A program made the position numbers and the translations under genes. The notes beneath the pieces are model-generated. The model was not told the origin of the DNA. It saw only the letters and a program-made list of their open reading frames with translations, and searched no databases. A DNA stretch of 64,000 nt from contig JABAKD010000018.1 in NCBI GenBank assembly GCA_012845835.1, positions 4,240,229-4,304,228 of the forward strand, read 5' to 3'. Numbering within the stretch: the stretch's first letter is position 1; each line of letters starts with the position of its first letter. Positions 43,661 through 54,400 of the stretch are shown piece by piece. The stretch is from Undaria pinnatifida. Lineage: Eukaryota > Sar > Phaeophyceae > Laminariales > Alariaceae.

Positions 43661-44999
43661 GTGAGACGGACTTCGGCACCTTGTGCCTACTTTTTTGCTT
43701 ATGGATGACAGCGCCAATGAGTTATACTTTGTCTTCTGGGGTGACCACTCCAGAGACAGCAATGGGTATTACTGTGTAACTGCCTCGTGGATGCCTTACC
43801 ACAGTCACACTACGTGATGCGATCATTCTCCTTGTGCGGAGTTAGGGTTCTCCACCCCGCCCAATATGATCAGCTCGATAACCATCGTGGTGACCGCCGA
43901 AAAAAAAACAAAAAAAGGGTACCCTGATTGTCTAGCTCACGCAGTGAATGACATGCTTTACAGCGTCGTTGCCAACCAACGCCAACCCCAATATACATGT
44001 AATGTTTTACGGCGTCGGTGCCAACCGAGGCCAACTATTGTATGTATATTTTTCAGGGGGGGGGTTCCAATATTTTTTGGTCGCCCAAATAAATAGGAGC
44101 TTGTGTGCCAGGTAGCAGATATCGTATCATATGGTATGATGTAATATTACCCATGCCTGGTAAGGTCGTTTTTACGACACGCCACCGAAATCAACGAGGG
44201 TTGAATATTGACGAGTACGAGCCTCAGGTGGCTCGCCCAACAAATCGTCCACCCGGCACAGAAGCACCGCTACAGCAGCAACGCTCGCGGAAGTCACCCG
44301 CGTGGTTGTCCCACTGGAGTCGGCCTGACTCGTACGCAGGTGCCGGTGCCTTGGGCAGTGAAATCCATCACCAACTCGTCGAACTACAATGCCCAACGCG
44401 ACGAAAGTCTCAGCTGTTTCCCTCCCCGAGCTCGTTCGGTCGGACGCCTCGGTGCGGTCGCTTCGTCAACTCGACGGAGAGAGCTCAGAAACTCATTGCG
44501 CCTTTTGCGATTAGTCACGACCTGCCAATGGCCGTGGGAACGACTCTGCTCAGTCTCGTGCGCTCGTGAGCGGTGGCACAGCTCGGGCGGCGCGGCTGCC
44601 TGACCATGTCTTACCTTTGTTCTTTCCTGGAAAAACTGAAAAAAATGGAGGCGGCGAGTTTTTCCGGGGTTTGACTTTTTTCGTGCTTTTTCGGAAAGAA
44701 TTTCGGGAAAAAACCGTGAAACTCTCGCCAAACCTGAATTAGTCGTCAAGAATGACCCCAAGTGGTATTGTAACTTTCCGAAGTCGTTCTGTTTGGGTAC
44801 ATAACGTGTGGGCAAGCAGGGGCTCCCCGAGGGTTCACCCTGGGTTACTATTTATACCTGGTACATGTTATTCTCCCCCAACGTTGACATCGTCAGCGCG
44901 GCAAAGCGCGTAGTAAAGCTGTACTACTGTTTGCATAGCGGAACGATCATGGGTTTTGAACCGATAAGGTTCTACAAACTTTATTCGTACGCATCTGGT
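43661..44999. other. Intergenic; ambiguous open frames only
   Basis: Overlapping open frames at 44105-44600 on both strands reflect GC-rich composition. None shows a domain. Confidence 0.3.
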
Positions 45000-45235
45000 A
45001 AGTGGCATCCGTATACAACGGCAGCTTGCGCTGCCGGGGTTGTAACGAAGACCACTGATAGGGACAGCTTGCGCTATACCTACAATGGGACCCGAAGGGT
45101 GCGCCAGCTAGCGTTGGGCTGCGAAAGCAGCTGAGTTAAATCGACACACGACGCGTATGAAAACACGTGGAAGTGTGGTGAGCTAAAGCTTTATTTTTCC
45201 CCATCCGCCGGAGGATAAAAAAAAGAAAAAAAAGG
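45000..45235 (+). repeat. Family F repeat
   Basis: Body from the gatagggacagctt region to aagctttatttttcccc, ccgccggaggata and an A-rich tail, which suggests a retroposon 3' end. Confidence 0.55.
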
Positions 45236-45404
45236 TATTGTGACATGCCGAAGTCATTCCGTTTTGTGTACGTTAGGGTTGGGCAAGCAGCCTCCTCGAG
45301 GCTACTACGTACTACCTGGTACGTGTTCGTACATGAAATTTCCCTCGTGCGGACATCGGCAGCGCGGCAAAAGAGCGTGGTACAACCGTCGTAGTGTTTC
45401 TTAT

Positions 45405-45535
45405 CGGAACGAAAATCTATTCCGATCCGATGATAATCTAGAAAGACCCGCTATCCGATCAAAGGTCAGATATTTATCGGATCGGATCGGATGGGATCGG
45501 ATCGGATCGGTGAAAAATCCGATTTCCGATATGAC
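45405..45535. repeat. GGATC-rich cluster
   Basis: About ten TCGGA/GATCGG units occur, seven in the tandem stretch 45475-45512. Related ccgata motifs continue into the next repeats. Confidence 0.65.
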
Positions 45536-45665
45536 GACGATGAGCAACACGTGAGGCGGAAGTATGGTAATGCAGGTCGTGGTGCAGCCGAAGGAGTACC
45601 CCTTTTGTTTTCTGACACCTCACGCCGAAATTTCCGTGTTCGAAAGAGCGTACAACCGTCTCAAC

Positions 45666-46151
45666 GGGGGGCGAGGGGGGACGGTGGATCGACGTCCGAT
45701 ACATGCGGTAAGTTGTTATTTCTTATCGAATATGGGGACGTGTGTTTGTTTGTTTGTTTTTCGATTAGATTACCGATACGATATCCGATTTTTTTTTAAT
45801 CGAAGCTTCCGATACGATGTGCAACAGGATGCAGGATATGTGGCGTGCGAAGTAGGACGCAGGATGGCGTAATAGTAGTAGTCACATGTATGTAGCGCCT
45901 CTTAGTAAGGGGCGAGGGGGGACGGTGGATCGACGTCATATACATGCGGTATCCCCTCTAGAAGGAAGTCGTTGTTTGTTGTCGAACATCGGAGCTTGTG
46001 TTCGTTTGTTTTTCGATAAGATTACCGATACGATTATCTGATTTTTTTGTCGAAACTTCCGATACGATGTGCAACAGGACATCTGCAGGATATATGCCGT
46101 ACGAAGTAGGGCACAGGATGGCGTACTAGTAGTAGTCACGTATGTGTAGCG
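45666..46151 (+). repeat. Direct repeat of about 240 bp, two copies
   Basis: 45666-45900 and 45909-46151 share gggcgaggggggacggtgga, a ttaccgatacgat block, ccgatacgatgtgcaacagg and gtagtagtcac, and both end in gtagcgcc. The second copy abuts a SINE B head. Confidence 0.75.
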
Positions 46152-46460
46152 CCGGTAGCCCCGGTGGTCTATTGACAGTGGTTACCCTCGAAAACCACTA
46201 GGGTTGGAGACAGGGGTTCAAATCTCGGTATGGAGATTGTTTCCCCCGGAGAAACCAATTACCGAGAGCGCTGTATAACGTGGGCAATCACAGTTCGACG
46301 CGAGTGGACGAGGGATGTGCTGAATTCTTCTCGCGATAAAAATGAACGCGCGTGCCGTAGTGGGGAGGGGGGGAGGGCTCAGTGACCCCGGGTCTGAGTC
46401 TAGGGAGGGAGAAGGGAAAAAGAAAGGGCGAAGATAGCACATAGCGAATAGATAGAGATA
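46148..46460 (+). mobile_element. tRNA-derived SINE, family B
   Basis: Head gtagccccggtggtctattg and B box gacaggggttcaaatctc, then ttcgacgcgagtggacgagg, ttctcgcgataaaaatgaac, tgaccccgggtctgagtcta and a purine-rich tail. Confidence 0.7.
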
Positions 46461-46689
46461 GGAAGAGAGAAAAAAAGCAGACACCAAATATCTCAGGGAG
46501 AAAAACGCCAAAAAAAAAGGCAACGACGGACGATGCGCCAGTTTTTTTTTTTTTACCTGGTATGATACAACGAGTAATACAACAGCGACGGTCAGTTCGG
46601 TGTGCAGTCTAGGAAATGGGTCTCTTTTGTCAGTGTCCCCCATCATCATTCCGGTGTGTAGTCTAGGAAATGGGTATCTTTTGTCGGTG

Positions 46690-47175
46690 TCCCATCACCA
46701 TTTTGTTTTTTGTTTTTTGCTTATCCCACTGTTGATTATCTTCGCACTTTTTCTTTCTCTTTCTCGCTCCTAGACGCAACTCAGCTCAGGTTAACTACAA
46801 TACGACTGATTCTTACTACGATAGCCCCCCCCGAAAACCGGCGATTTTCTCAAACGAACGTTTCGCGGCTGCTGCCCGACACGATGATGGATGCTACGAA
46901 AAAAAAAGAGTTTCATATACTTTTTGTCGGCTAGGGGCCTTCGAACGATGACGTCTGGGTAGCAAGGGGCACCATATTTCAGGAGATGCGGCCGGGAGCT
47001 GGTTTCAAAACCGGCGATTTCGTTAATGAAAAGTTGGAGGGGCTCTACCGTAGAACGCCTCATAATCAGCAGGATCTTCTCTTCCCTCCCCACTACGGTA
47101 CGTGCCTTCATTTTTTGCCATCGACAAGACTTCAGCCCTCTCTTCCCTCGTCGACTCGTATCGAATGGTGTACCA
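46690..47175 (-). repeat. SINE family B, reversed and interrupted
   Basis: The two ends of a reversed family B body (46700-46790 and 47055-47175) are separated by about 260 bp of unrelated sequence. Confidence 0.45.
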
Positions 47176-47179
47176 CCAA

Positions 47180-47990
47180 GACAGGGCATAGCTATCACGA
47201 CGAATGAAGAACTCGCGCGTCACAATTTTTTGTTTTCATCGTCACCGTGTATGCATCGGCGGTCGGCGGACGCTACATGTGGAAGGGCTTCCATGTTTTT
47301 GGCGTGGCGTTTTTTAACAGCTCTCATTCGCTCGAGATAACCAAGCCGCGAAAGGCTTTGTGTACCCTTAACCATGTGCCAGGTACCAGGTAGTGCATTT
47401 TTTTTATTAGTTTATTGTACGAATTTAAGACATTACTTGGTTTTCACCTTCGAGGCACGCGATATGATAGCGACGGCAAAACGAAAAGGGTTGCAATATT
47501 TATCCAGCGCCTAGGAAGTGCATGCAGCGGTACGGGTATTACTCATCACCACGCTGCGCTCGTGTGGCACAGGTCGTTGTCCTTTGCAATTCTGACGCAT
47601 CCCCTCCCCAGCGGCCAGGGGTCGCCTCGTGGTTCGATGCTGTAGTCGAACAATGTGTCCGTCTGAACGTCCCAAAATGATCCATGTACGTAGGGCGCCG
47701 GTGCGTTCTCTTTCTCTCCTCTGTGGTATGAGGACGTGCTTCTTCAGTGTTTTCGACATGTTTTTCCCGTTGAGTCACGGCAGAGAGCCTTCGGGGCTTC
47801 GCGGAGAAAGTATGTCGCCGTGCAGTAGCACCGACCACACGAAGCTGTGGTGTAATAGGGAATGTGTCGGGTGATGAACAGTCACAGACTACGGTAGACA
47901 TACCGCCTTGCTACCCCCCCCCCTCCTCCCGATGGCCCTGAGAACTACGGCTATTCATTATATGATTGCTTCCCCCCCCCCCCCCCCCCC
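47180..47990. other. Intergenic, poly-C at the end
   Basis: No gene is recognised. Poly-C at 47973-47990. Confidence 0.3.
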
Positions 47991-47994
47991 TCCG

Positions 47995-48190
47995 TCGCTT
48001 TCCGAGCGGTTCTTGGAAGGATGCAGTTCACTCTTCATGCGACACGCCGAGCACCTCACGGCGCTTCGCGCTTGGTGCAAGCAATGTCTGCCTGGTTGGT
48101 GAAAACCCGACGTGCTCCGTCCCGGCATAGTAGAGATGCGAGGGTCTATGGTCATACGACTACGGCCATGCACAAACTGAGTACCCCCCC
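47995..48190 (+). repeat. Family H repeat
   Basis: Contains gcacctcacggcgcttcgcg, caatgtctgcctggttg and gacgtgctccgtcccggcat. A decayed partial copy follows at 48205-48300. Confidence 0.65.
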
Positions 48191-48378
48191 CTCCTCCGTC
48201 GCGGCATTGTAAGGATGAGGTCAATGGCCAAATGACTAAGGCAAGCAAGTCATAAGCGGGACCGGTGCTCCGTCTCGAAAGGGATGTGTCGTCGATGGTC
48301 AAATGACTAAGGCAAGCAGCAACTGATATCTCGCCCCACCCCCCCCACCCCTCCCCCCTCTTGACTCGCATGTGCCAG

Positions 48379-48480
48379 GTGAGCTCGTACGAACGCTTGA
48401 ATAGAATAGGGGAGGGAGCATATGGCACCGTCTATCGCGCCGTGGACAAGCAGACCAACAGCCTGGTCGCCCTCAAGAAG
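48379..48480 (+). CDS. CDK10: CDK10 exon: Gly loop and VALKK
   Basis: Encodes [18 protein letters not shown] ... LVALKK, donor gtaaca. The frame is open upstream to an ATG at 48370 and beyond, to 48307. The loop has Ala where CDK1 has Thr14, but keeps the Tyr15 equivalent. Confidence 0.9.
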
Positions 48481-51400
48481 GTAACAAACACCACCATCAA
48501 ACATGTACATACAAATGCTGTACTGCTGTAGAGTGCTTGGCTGTAGTCAGCACGTCGATATATATATATATATATTTCTTACTCCGTGAGCTAGACCACC
48601 TGGGTACCGTCTTTTTTTTTTTGGCGTTTTTGTTTTTTGGCGGTAACCGAGATGGTGATCGAGGTAGATAATATTTTGCGGAGTGGAAACCCTTAACTCC
48701 GCGCAACGGGAATGATGTCACGTAGTGAGCATATGGTAAGGCACCCACGAGGCAGTTACAAAGTATCCCCCTTGCTGTCTCTGGAAACGGCCGCACGAGA
48801 AAAACAAAAAAATAGTTCAAAATTGTCGTCCGATATGCAGGAACATATGCAAGAAAGTACGCATAACGTGCGGTAGCCCGCCTCACAAGTGGCTCTTGAT
48901 GGGATGCTGCTCACTCTTGACGAGACTCGCCGAACACCTCACGGCGCTTCGCGCTTAGTGCGCACGATGTCTGCCTGGTCGTTGAAAAGCCCACGTTCCC
49001 CGTCTCGGCATTGTAGAGATGCGAGGATCGATGTCTTGAGACTACGGTCACGCATGAAAGGGCTGCATCCCTTCCCTTGGCCACTGCCCCCCCTGATAAG
49101 AATATCCCGCACAGCGAGAAACAAGCGGGTTTTCGGTAACATCGCTGAGAGAGATACAGCTGCACCCCCCCTCCCCCCTTCTCCCCTCCCCCTACACCCC
49201 GCCCCCCTCCCCCCACCCCACTCGTCCCCGCCCCCCGTCCCTTGCCTTCCGCCTGCTTCAAGGTAATCCTGCACAACGAGAAACAGGACGGTTTTCCTTT
49301 AACATCGCTGAGAGAGATACAGCTGCTCAAGAGCGTTTCCCACCCTAGCTGTGTACGTCTGCTGGACGTGGCGGTGGGGCGGAGGAGGGAGATGGTGTTC
49401 TTGGTGTTCGAGTACTGCGAACACGACCTGGCGGGGCTGCTGGATTCTGCGAGGAAGCTGTTCTCCGAGTCTGATGTGAGAGGGACATGTCGCACGGATG
49501 GCGATCCCTGGATGGCGATCTGCTGTTGTAGGTCAACTGCATGTATATAGATCCCTGCATTTTCCGGACAGGCCACGATCCAGGCCAGTTAGACCCCTTT
49601 ACTTGCTGGTACTGTAGTGTTCGAGTACTCCCTGCGAGCATGACCTGGCCGGGCTGCTGGCTTTACGAACAGACCGTCCTCCGAGTCTGTCTGATGTGAG
49701 ACGGACACATTTTGCATCATTGTTACGGTCGAATTAAACCGCTCCTCCCTCTTCCACCACTACGGCGGTCGTAGTCCCGCGTTGGTGCGGTATATATGCG
49801 GGCTCCACTATTGTGCAGTGAAAGTCGCTTGTCACTAGAGTAGGCGTCCCGCGTTAGTCCGGTATCCGTTAGTGCTGGCTCCTGTAAAGTGCGGCGAAAA
49901 TCGCTTTGTCACTTGACGGCCCTCTGGTGTCGCTGCCCCCCCCCCCGTCCCCCCCCCCCCCCCCCCCCGTCCCTCCCGTCCCCGTCCCTCCCCCTCCCCG
50001 TTATCAGATCAAATGCATCATGATCCAGCTGCTGGAGGCCATCGACTACCTCCACAGCCGATGGATCATACACAGAGACCTCAAGATGTCCAACCTTCTG
50101 TACAACAACAAGGTGCTTGAGCATGCTCACTTGAAGTTAGTGTAGCGGCCCCCTCCGCGGTAGAGCGGTGGTGTGCTAAGGCAACGTGACCGCCTTGTTG
50201 GGGGAAGCCGCGTTATTCATTCCGAGCTGTGAGCGCTATCCCCGGTCACGCCAAGCGCCTTGTATCGGGATACCGCATTACTCAGACCGCCTTATTGGGG
50301 GACCCCTACCACTGTATTTTCGTTTGACTTCCGATAACCTACAACGGTGTGTTCTTCACATGAAACTGATGCCCCCCCCCCATTAAATTTTATATCCAGC
50401 AAGCACAAGCAGTGTCCGTGAATGCTCATTTTCCTTAGTTCCATTTGGCCTCTCGACGATCGGTGCGGTGTTTGGTTTGAGCACGGTGAACGCCCGTTGG
50501 ATGCATGCCTCAGCAAGGGTGCACGTAATCGTTCTGAGGCACCTCACTTCTCTTTTTCTTTATTTTTCTCATCCCTTGTATTATCTTCCCACTTTTCCTT
50601 TGTCCTTTCTCCCTCCCCAGACGTAACTCAGGCCTGGGGCCACTATTATAAGCAGGCTTTTCTCCCCCGTACCCACCCCCGTACCCACGAAAATTTATAC
50701 GCGCCTTTTTTTTTGTCGCTCGCTTGATCCCTTTAAGCCCCTGAAATGTTCCCAAGTGATTTGTTACCTAAAACGGGTTTCCGGTTGTAGAGGCCTTACA
50801 TAAGCAGGTTCTTCTCCCCCTTCCCCACTACGGTATATACGTGCCTTCATTTTGTCGCTCGCTTGATCCTTTTAAGCCCCTGAAATCCCCGTGTATTAAT
50901 CCCAAGTGATTTGTTACCTAAAACGGGTTTGCGGTTGTAGAGGCGTCACAGAGGTCTAAACCACACCCGCACACCGATTTTGAGGGAAATTGAAAGCGCT
51001 ACCCGATGAACAATAATTTGATAGTGTCCTGCCAGGTATATATGTACTTGTTATGAAATTATCAAAATGAACAAATGCACATCAGCTGTGAGGTCGATCC
51101 AAAAGGATCTTGATCTAAACTCAGCTTTGCAAGCTGCGTGTGATACTTCGATCGCAAGTGTTACGGGGTGTGTATACCCTCGTGAAGGATACAGATACGG
51201 TGATTATTATAGCGACTACCTCGAGGTACGATATATATCTACTTTTTTTTTCCTTCCTTTTTGTTTTTCTTCTGTCTTTCTGTCGTATTATTTTTCTTCT
51301 TTTTCTGCGTCGTCTGTTGTGCTGGCTAGCTTGTGTATCCCCCCCCCGCTTTTTGTGTGTTCTGCATTTGCATGGTTTGATCACCTGTATTGCGATGTGT

Positions 51401-54400
51401 ATCTACGCTTGTGTAGTTTGTGGCCACAGAGCTCGTCTCTCTACATAGGAGGAGGCATCGGCACCAAGCACGGACACTGGTTGTGCTGGATGCATATTAG
51501 ATGGGTCGAAACATCACGTTTATGTGAAAACACGCATGCGCGTTGGTGTCCCAACTCTATCAGGTACTGGTAGTAAATGGTCCTTAGTCGAGGTGCTCAG
51601 TGGGTAAAATATATATATATATATATATATAAAGTGCCAACGTGCTAACCTTACCGTATGACGAGTGTAATCGATGTTGTTTTTGTGTGTGTGCTGCCAC
51701 TTCACGTTCAGGGTGAGTTGAAGCTTGCGGACTTCGGCCTGGCGAGGACCTACGGACACCCCCTGCAGCCGATGACCCCCAAGGTGTCGCATCTATTATT
51801 GTAGCACCCTATGGTTTGTGAGCATATTCCGCCCAGAACAACGAAACAAATCCCGCGTAACATATTGCAAATCCCTACACATGTCTCCGCAGACGAGCAT
51901 CCAACCACCGGATATGCTTGTATCGCAACGACACGTGCCACGATGGGATTACGATGGGAGCCCCCCAGGCGTTATCGTGATATAAGGCGGTCAAAATCGC
52001 GTGGCGTGACTGGGGAATTACCCTCGTATTCTGGAATGAATAAGGAAGCTTCCCCCGACAAGGCAGTCATGTTTCTCTGGCACACCACCGCCTGTCTTAC
52101 TGGGACCCCTACTGTGTCACCAGGTACAGTAGTACCTCTTTTGGCGAAAGCGTTGTTGTCTGACTGGCGGTATGATACAAAACAACCATTAGTCGACGAA
52201 GATAGTATACGCAATATAACTGAACGAACGAATAAAGAGTCTTGCCTCAATAGGGCGGTCATGTTGCTCTGGCACACCACCGCCTTAATTACTGCGAGAC
52301 CCCTGCTGTACAGCAGAAGTACTTTTTTTTGGCGAAAAGTGTTTCTGTCTGACTGACGGTATGATGCTATTCGACTAATAGTCAACTAACATGCTACTTC
52401 GTATACACAATATAGTAGCAATACTATGCGTTTTTTTACGTGATGTATTTGTTATATAGAGTGTCGGCTGCTCTCTAATAAGAAAAAAAAACGGCAAACT
52501 GTCTTCGGGCCAAGTCTTATGGTGTAAAACGGTTTTTGGAAACCGAAGATGGAGGTTTCTGCACCTTCGAAGGCATGTTTGACCCGGGTAACGGGAAAAC
52601 CGGGCCCGCTTTCATCAAAGCCCGACTGGCCTTTTGCCCCATCCAACGACGTTTGCAGTTTCTCAGGATCAGGGCTAGTTTTTTTTCCTTCTTATTAAAA
52701 AAAGTTTGTTCCACTGTAACTCTTAACACAACCGCCCCCCGATTTTTTTTCTTTCTCGGAAACCTCAGGCTGGGTTTCTTGTGAGGCCCTAATAGCCAAC
52801 TTACATGCTATACACAATAAAGTTGCAATACCATGTGATTTTTTTTTTTCGTGAGTGCTGTTAGTATTCGTTGGACAGAGTGCCGGCCCGGCCCTTCGAT
52901 CAAAAACCGGGAAACTGGCTTTCAGGGCTAGGTTTCTTTTTTTTAAAGGCGTGTTTCACTGTATCTCCAGCATAACCGCTCCCGAGTTTTCTCCTTTATT
53001 TCCCGGAATAACCTCAGGCTAGGTTTCTTGTGAGGCCCTAATCGTCAATTAACGAGTCGAGCCATCCCACGGTATAGGGGGTGGAGCATCAGTCCCTGAG
53101 ATCCTCGCATGAAGAGCTCAATATCTCACCCGATACTACATGACTTCGAAGGCGTTCGCTCGCACAACCCGACCGACCAAGCTTCTATGCCTTAGTATTA
53201 ATATAAAACAGTATACTCGTGAAATGACTTGACTAATGACTAACCGGTAGTTCCTCACTTGAGGAGCTCGATCGGACAGGTACATTATTAGTTAATCCAA
53301 CAACTGCAACCCCTACTCGGCCATCCCACGGTAGGGGGTGCAGCAGATTCTGAGAATTTTCTGAGCTGCCTCACATGGGGAGGAGGAGGTCAGTCAACAA
53401 TCTCACCACGGAAAATGGCTTCGAAGGCATTCGTTCGCGCAAAATCGAACCAAAGTTTTTATGCGGTACGAGTCGTAGTCCTACCACGAACGTACTCGTA
53501 CAAAAAAATGATACTAACCGATAGTGCCGCACTTAAGAAGGGCCAACCGGTAAAAAAAAACGTTTTCCCTCGAAAGGGCAAATCTTGCCGTGGGATGATT
53601 CCAACATGCCATACACATTATAGCCCCCCCCCCCCCCCCCCCCCCGCTCCCTCTTGTTCAAACCCAGGCCCCCACGCCCTTAAAAACCCCGCCCTCCCCT
53701 CACCGGTTATACGACTTACAGGATACACTTGATGAACTGATGATGCATTTGCTTCCACAGCTGTCAGATTTCGTCCACGGTTTTATAGCTTCCGCGCACC
53801 GACTGACTTAACGTCACCCTAGTAACCCTGGTACAAGCTACACTGTAGTTCCAAGGGGAGTCGCCGGCCTATATCCTTAATGAGGACACACACCCAGTAG
53901 TACTCGCGACCGCAGTATCACACACGGCTTGCAAAGATGAGTTTCGGCAAAAATCTTCGATCTCACAGCTGGAGTGTATTTTTATTTTTGTAATGTAGTT
54001 GCAATACCACGTGATTTTTTTTTTTCCTCAATTCGTAATAATATTCGTTGTATGGGGTGTCGGCCGCCCTCCATTAAGAAACCGGGATACTGGCTTTCAG
54101 GGCTAGATTTCTTATTTTTTTTAAAAAGGGTGTGTTTCACTGAAACTCCTCCAGCATAACGCCACCCCCCCCCCCCCCCCGCCCCCCCCCCGCCCCCCCC
54201 CCCCCCAACCGAGTTTCTTATTTTTCCCGGAAAACCTCCGGCTGGGTTCCTTGTGAGGCCGTAATAGTCAAGTAACGTTCTACACACAATATTGTTGCAA
54301 CACCATTCGTTTTTTTTCAATGCGATTAATACTCGTTATGCAGAGTGACGGGCCTCCAACAAAAAACCGGGAAACCGGCTCAGGGCTAGATTTCTTATAT

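Noticed and set aside
44105-44603. Overlapping open frames on both strands
   Set aside because: GC-rich composition keeps several frames open at once. None shows a domain.
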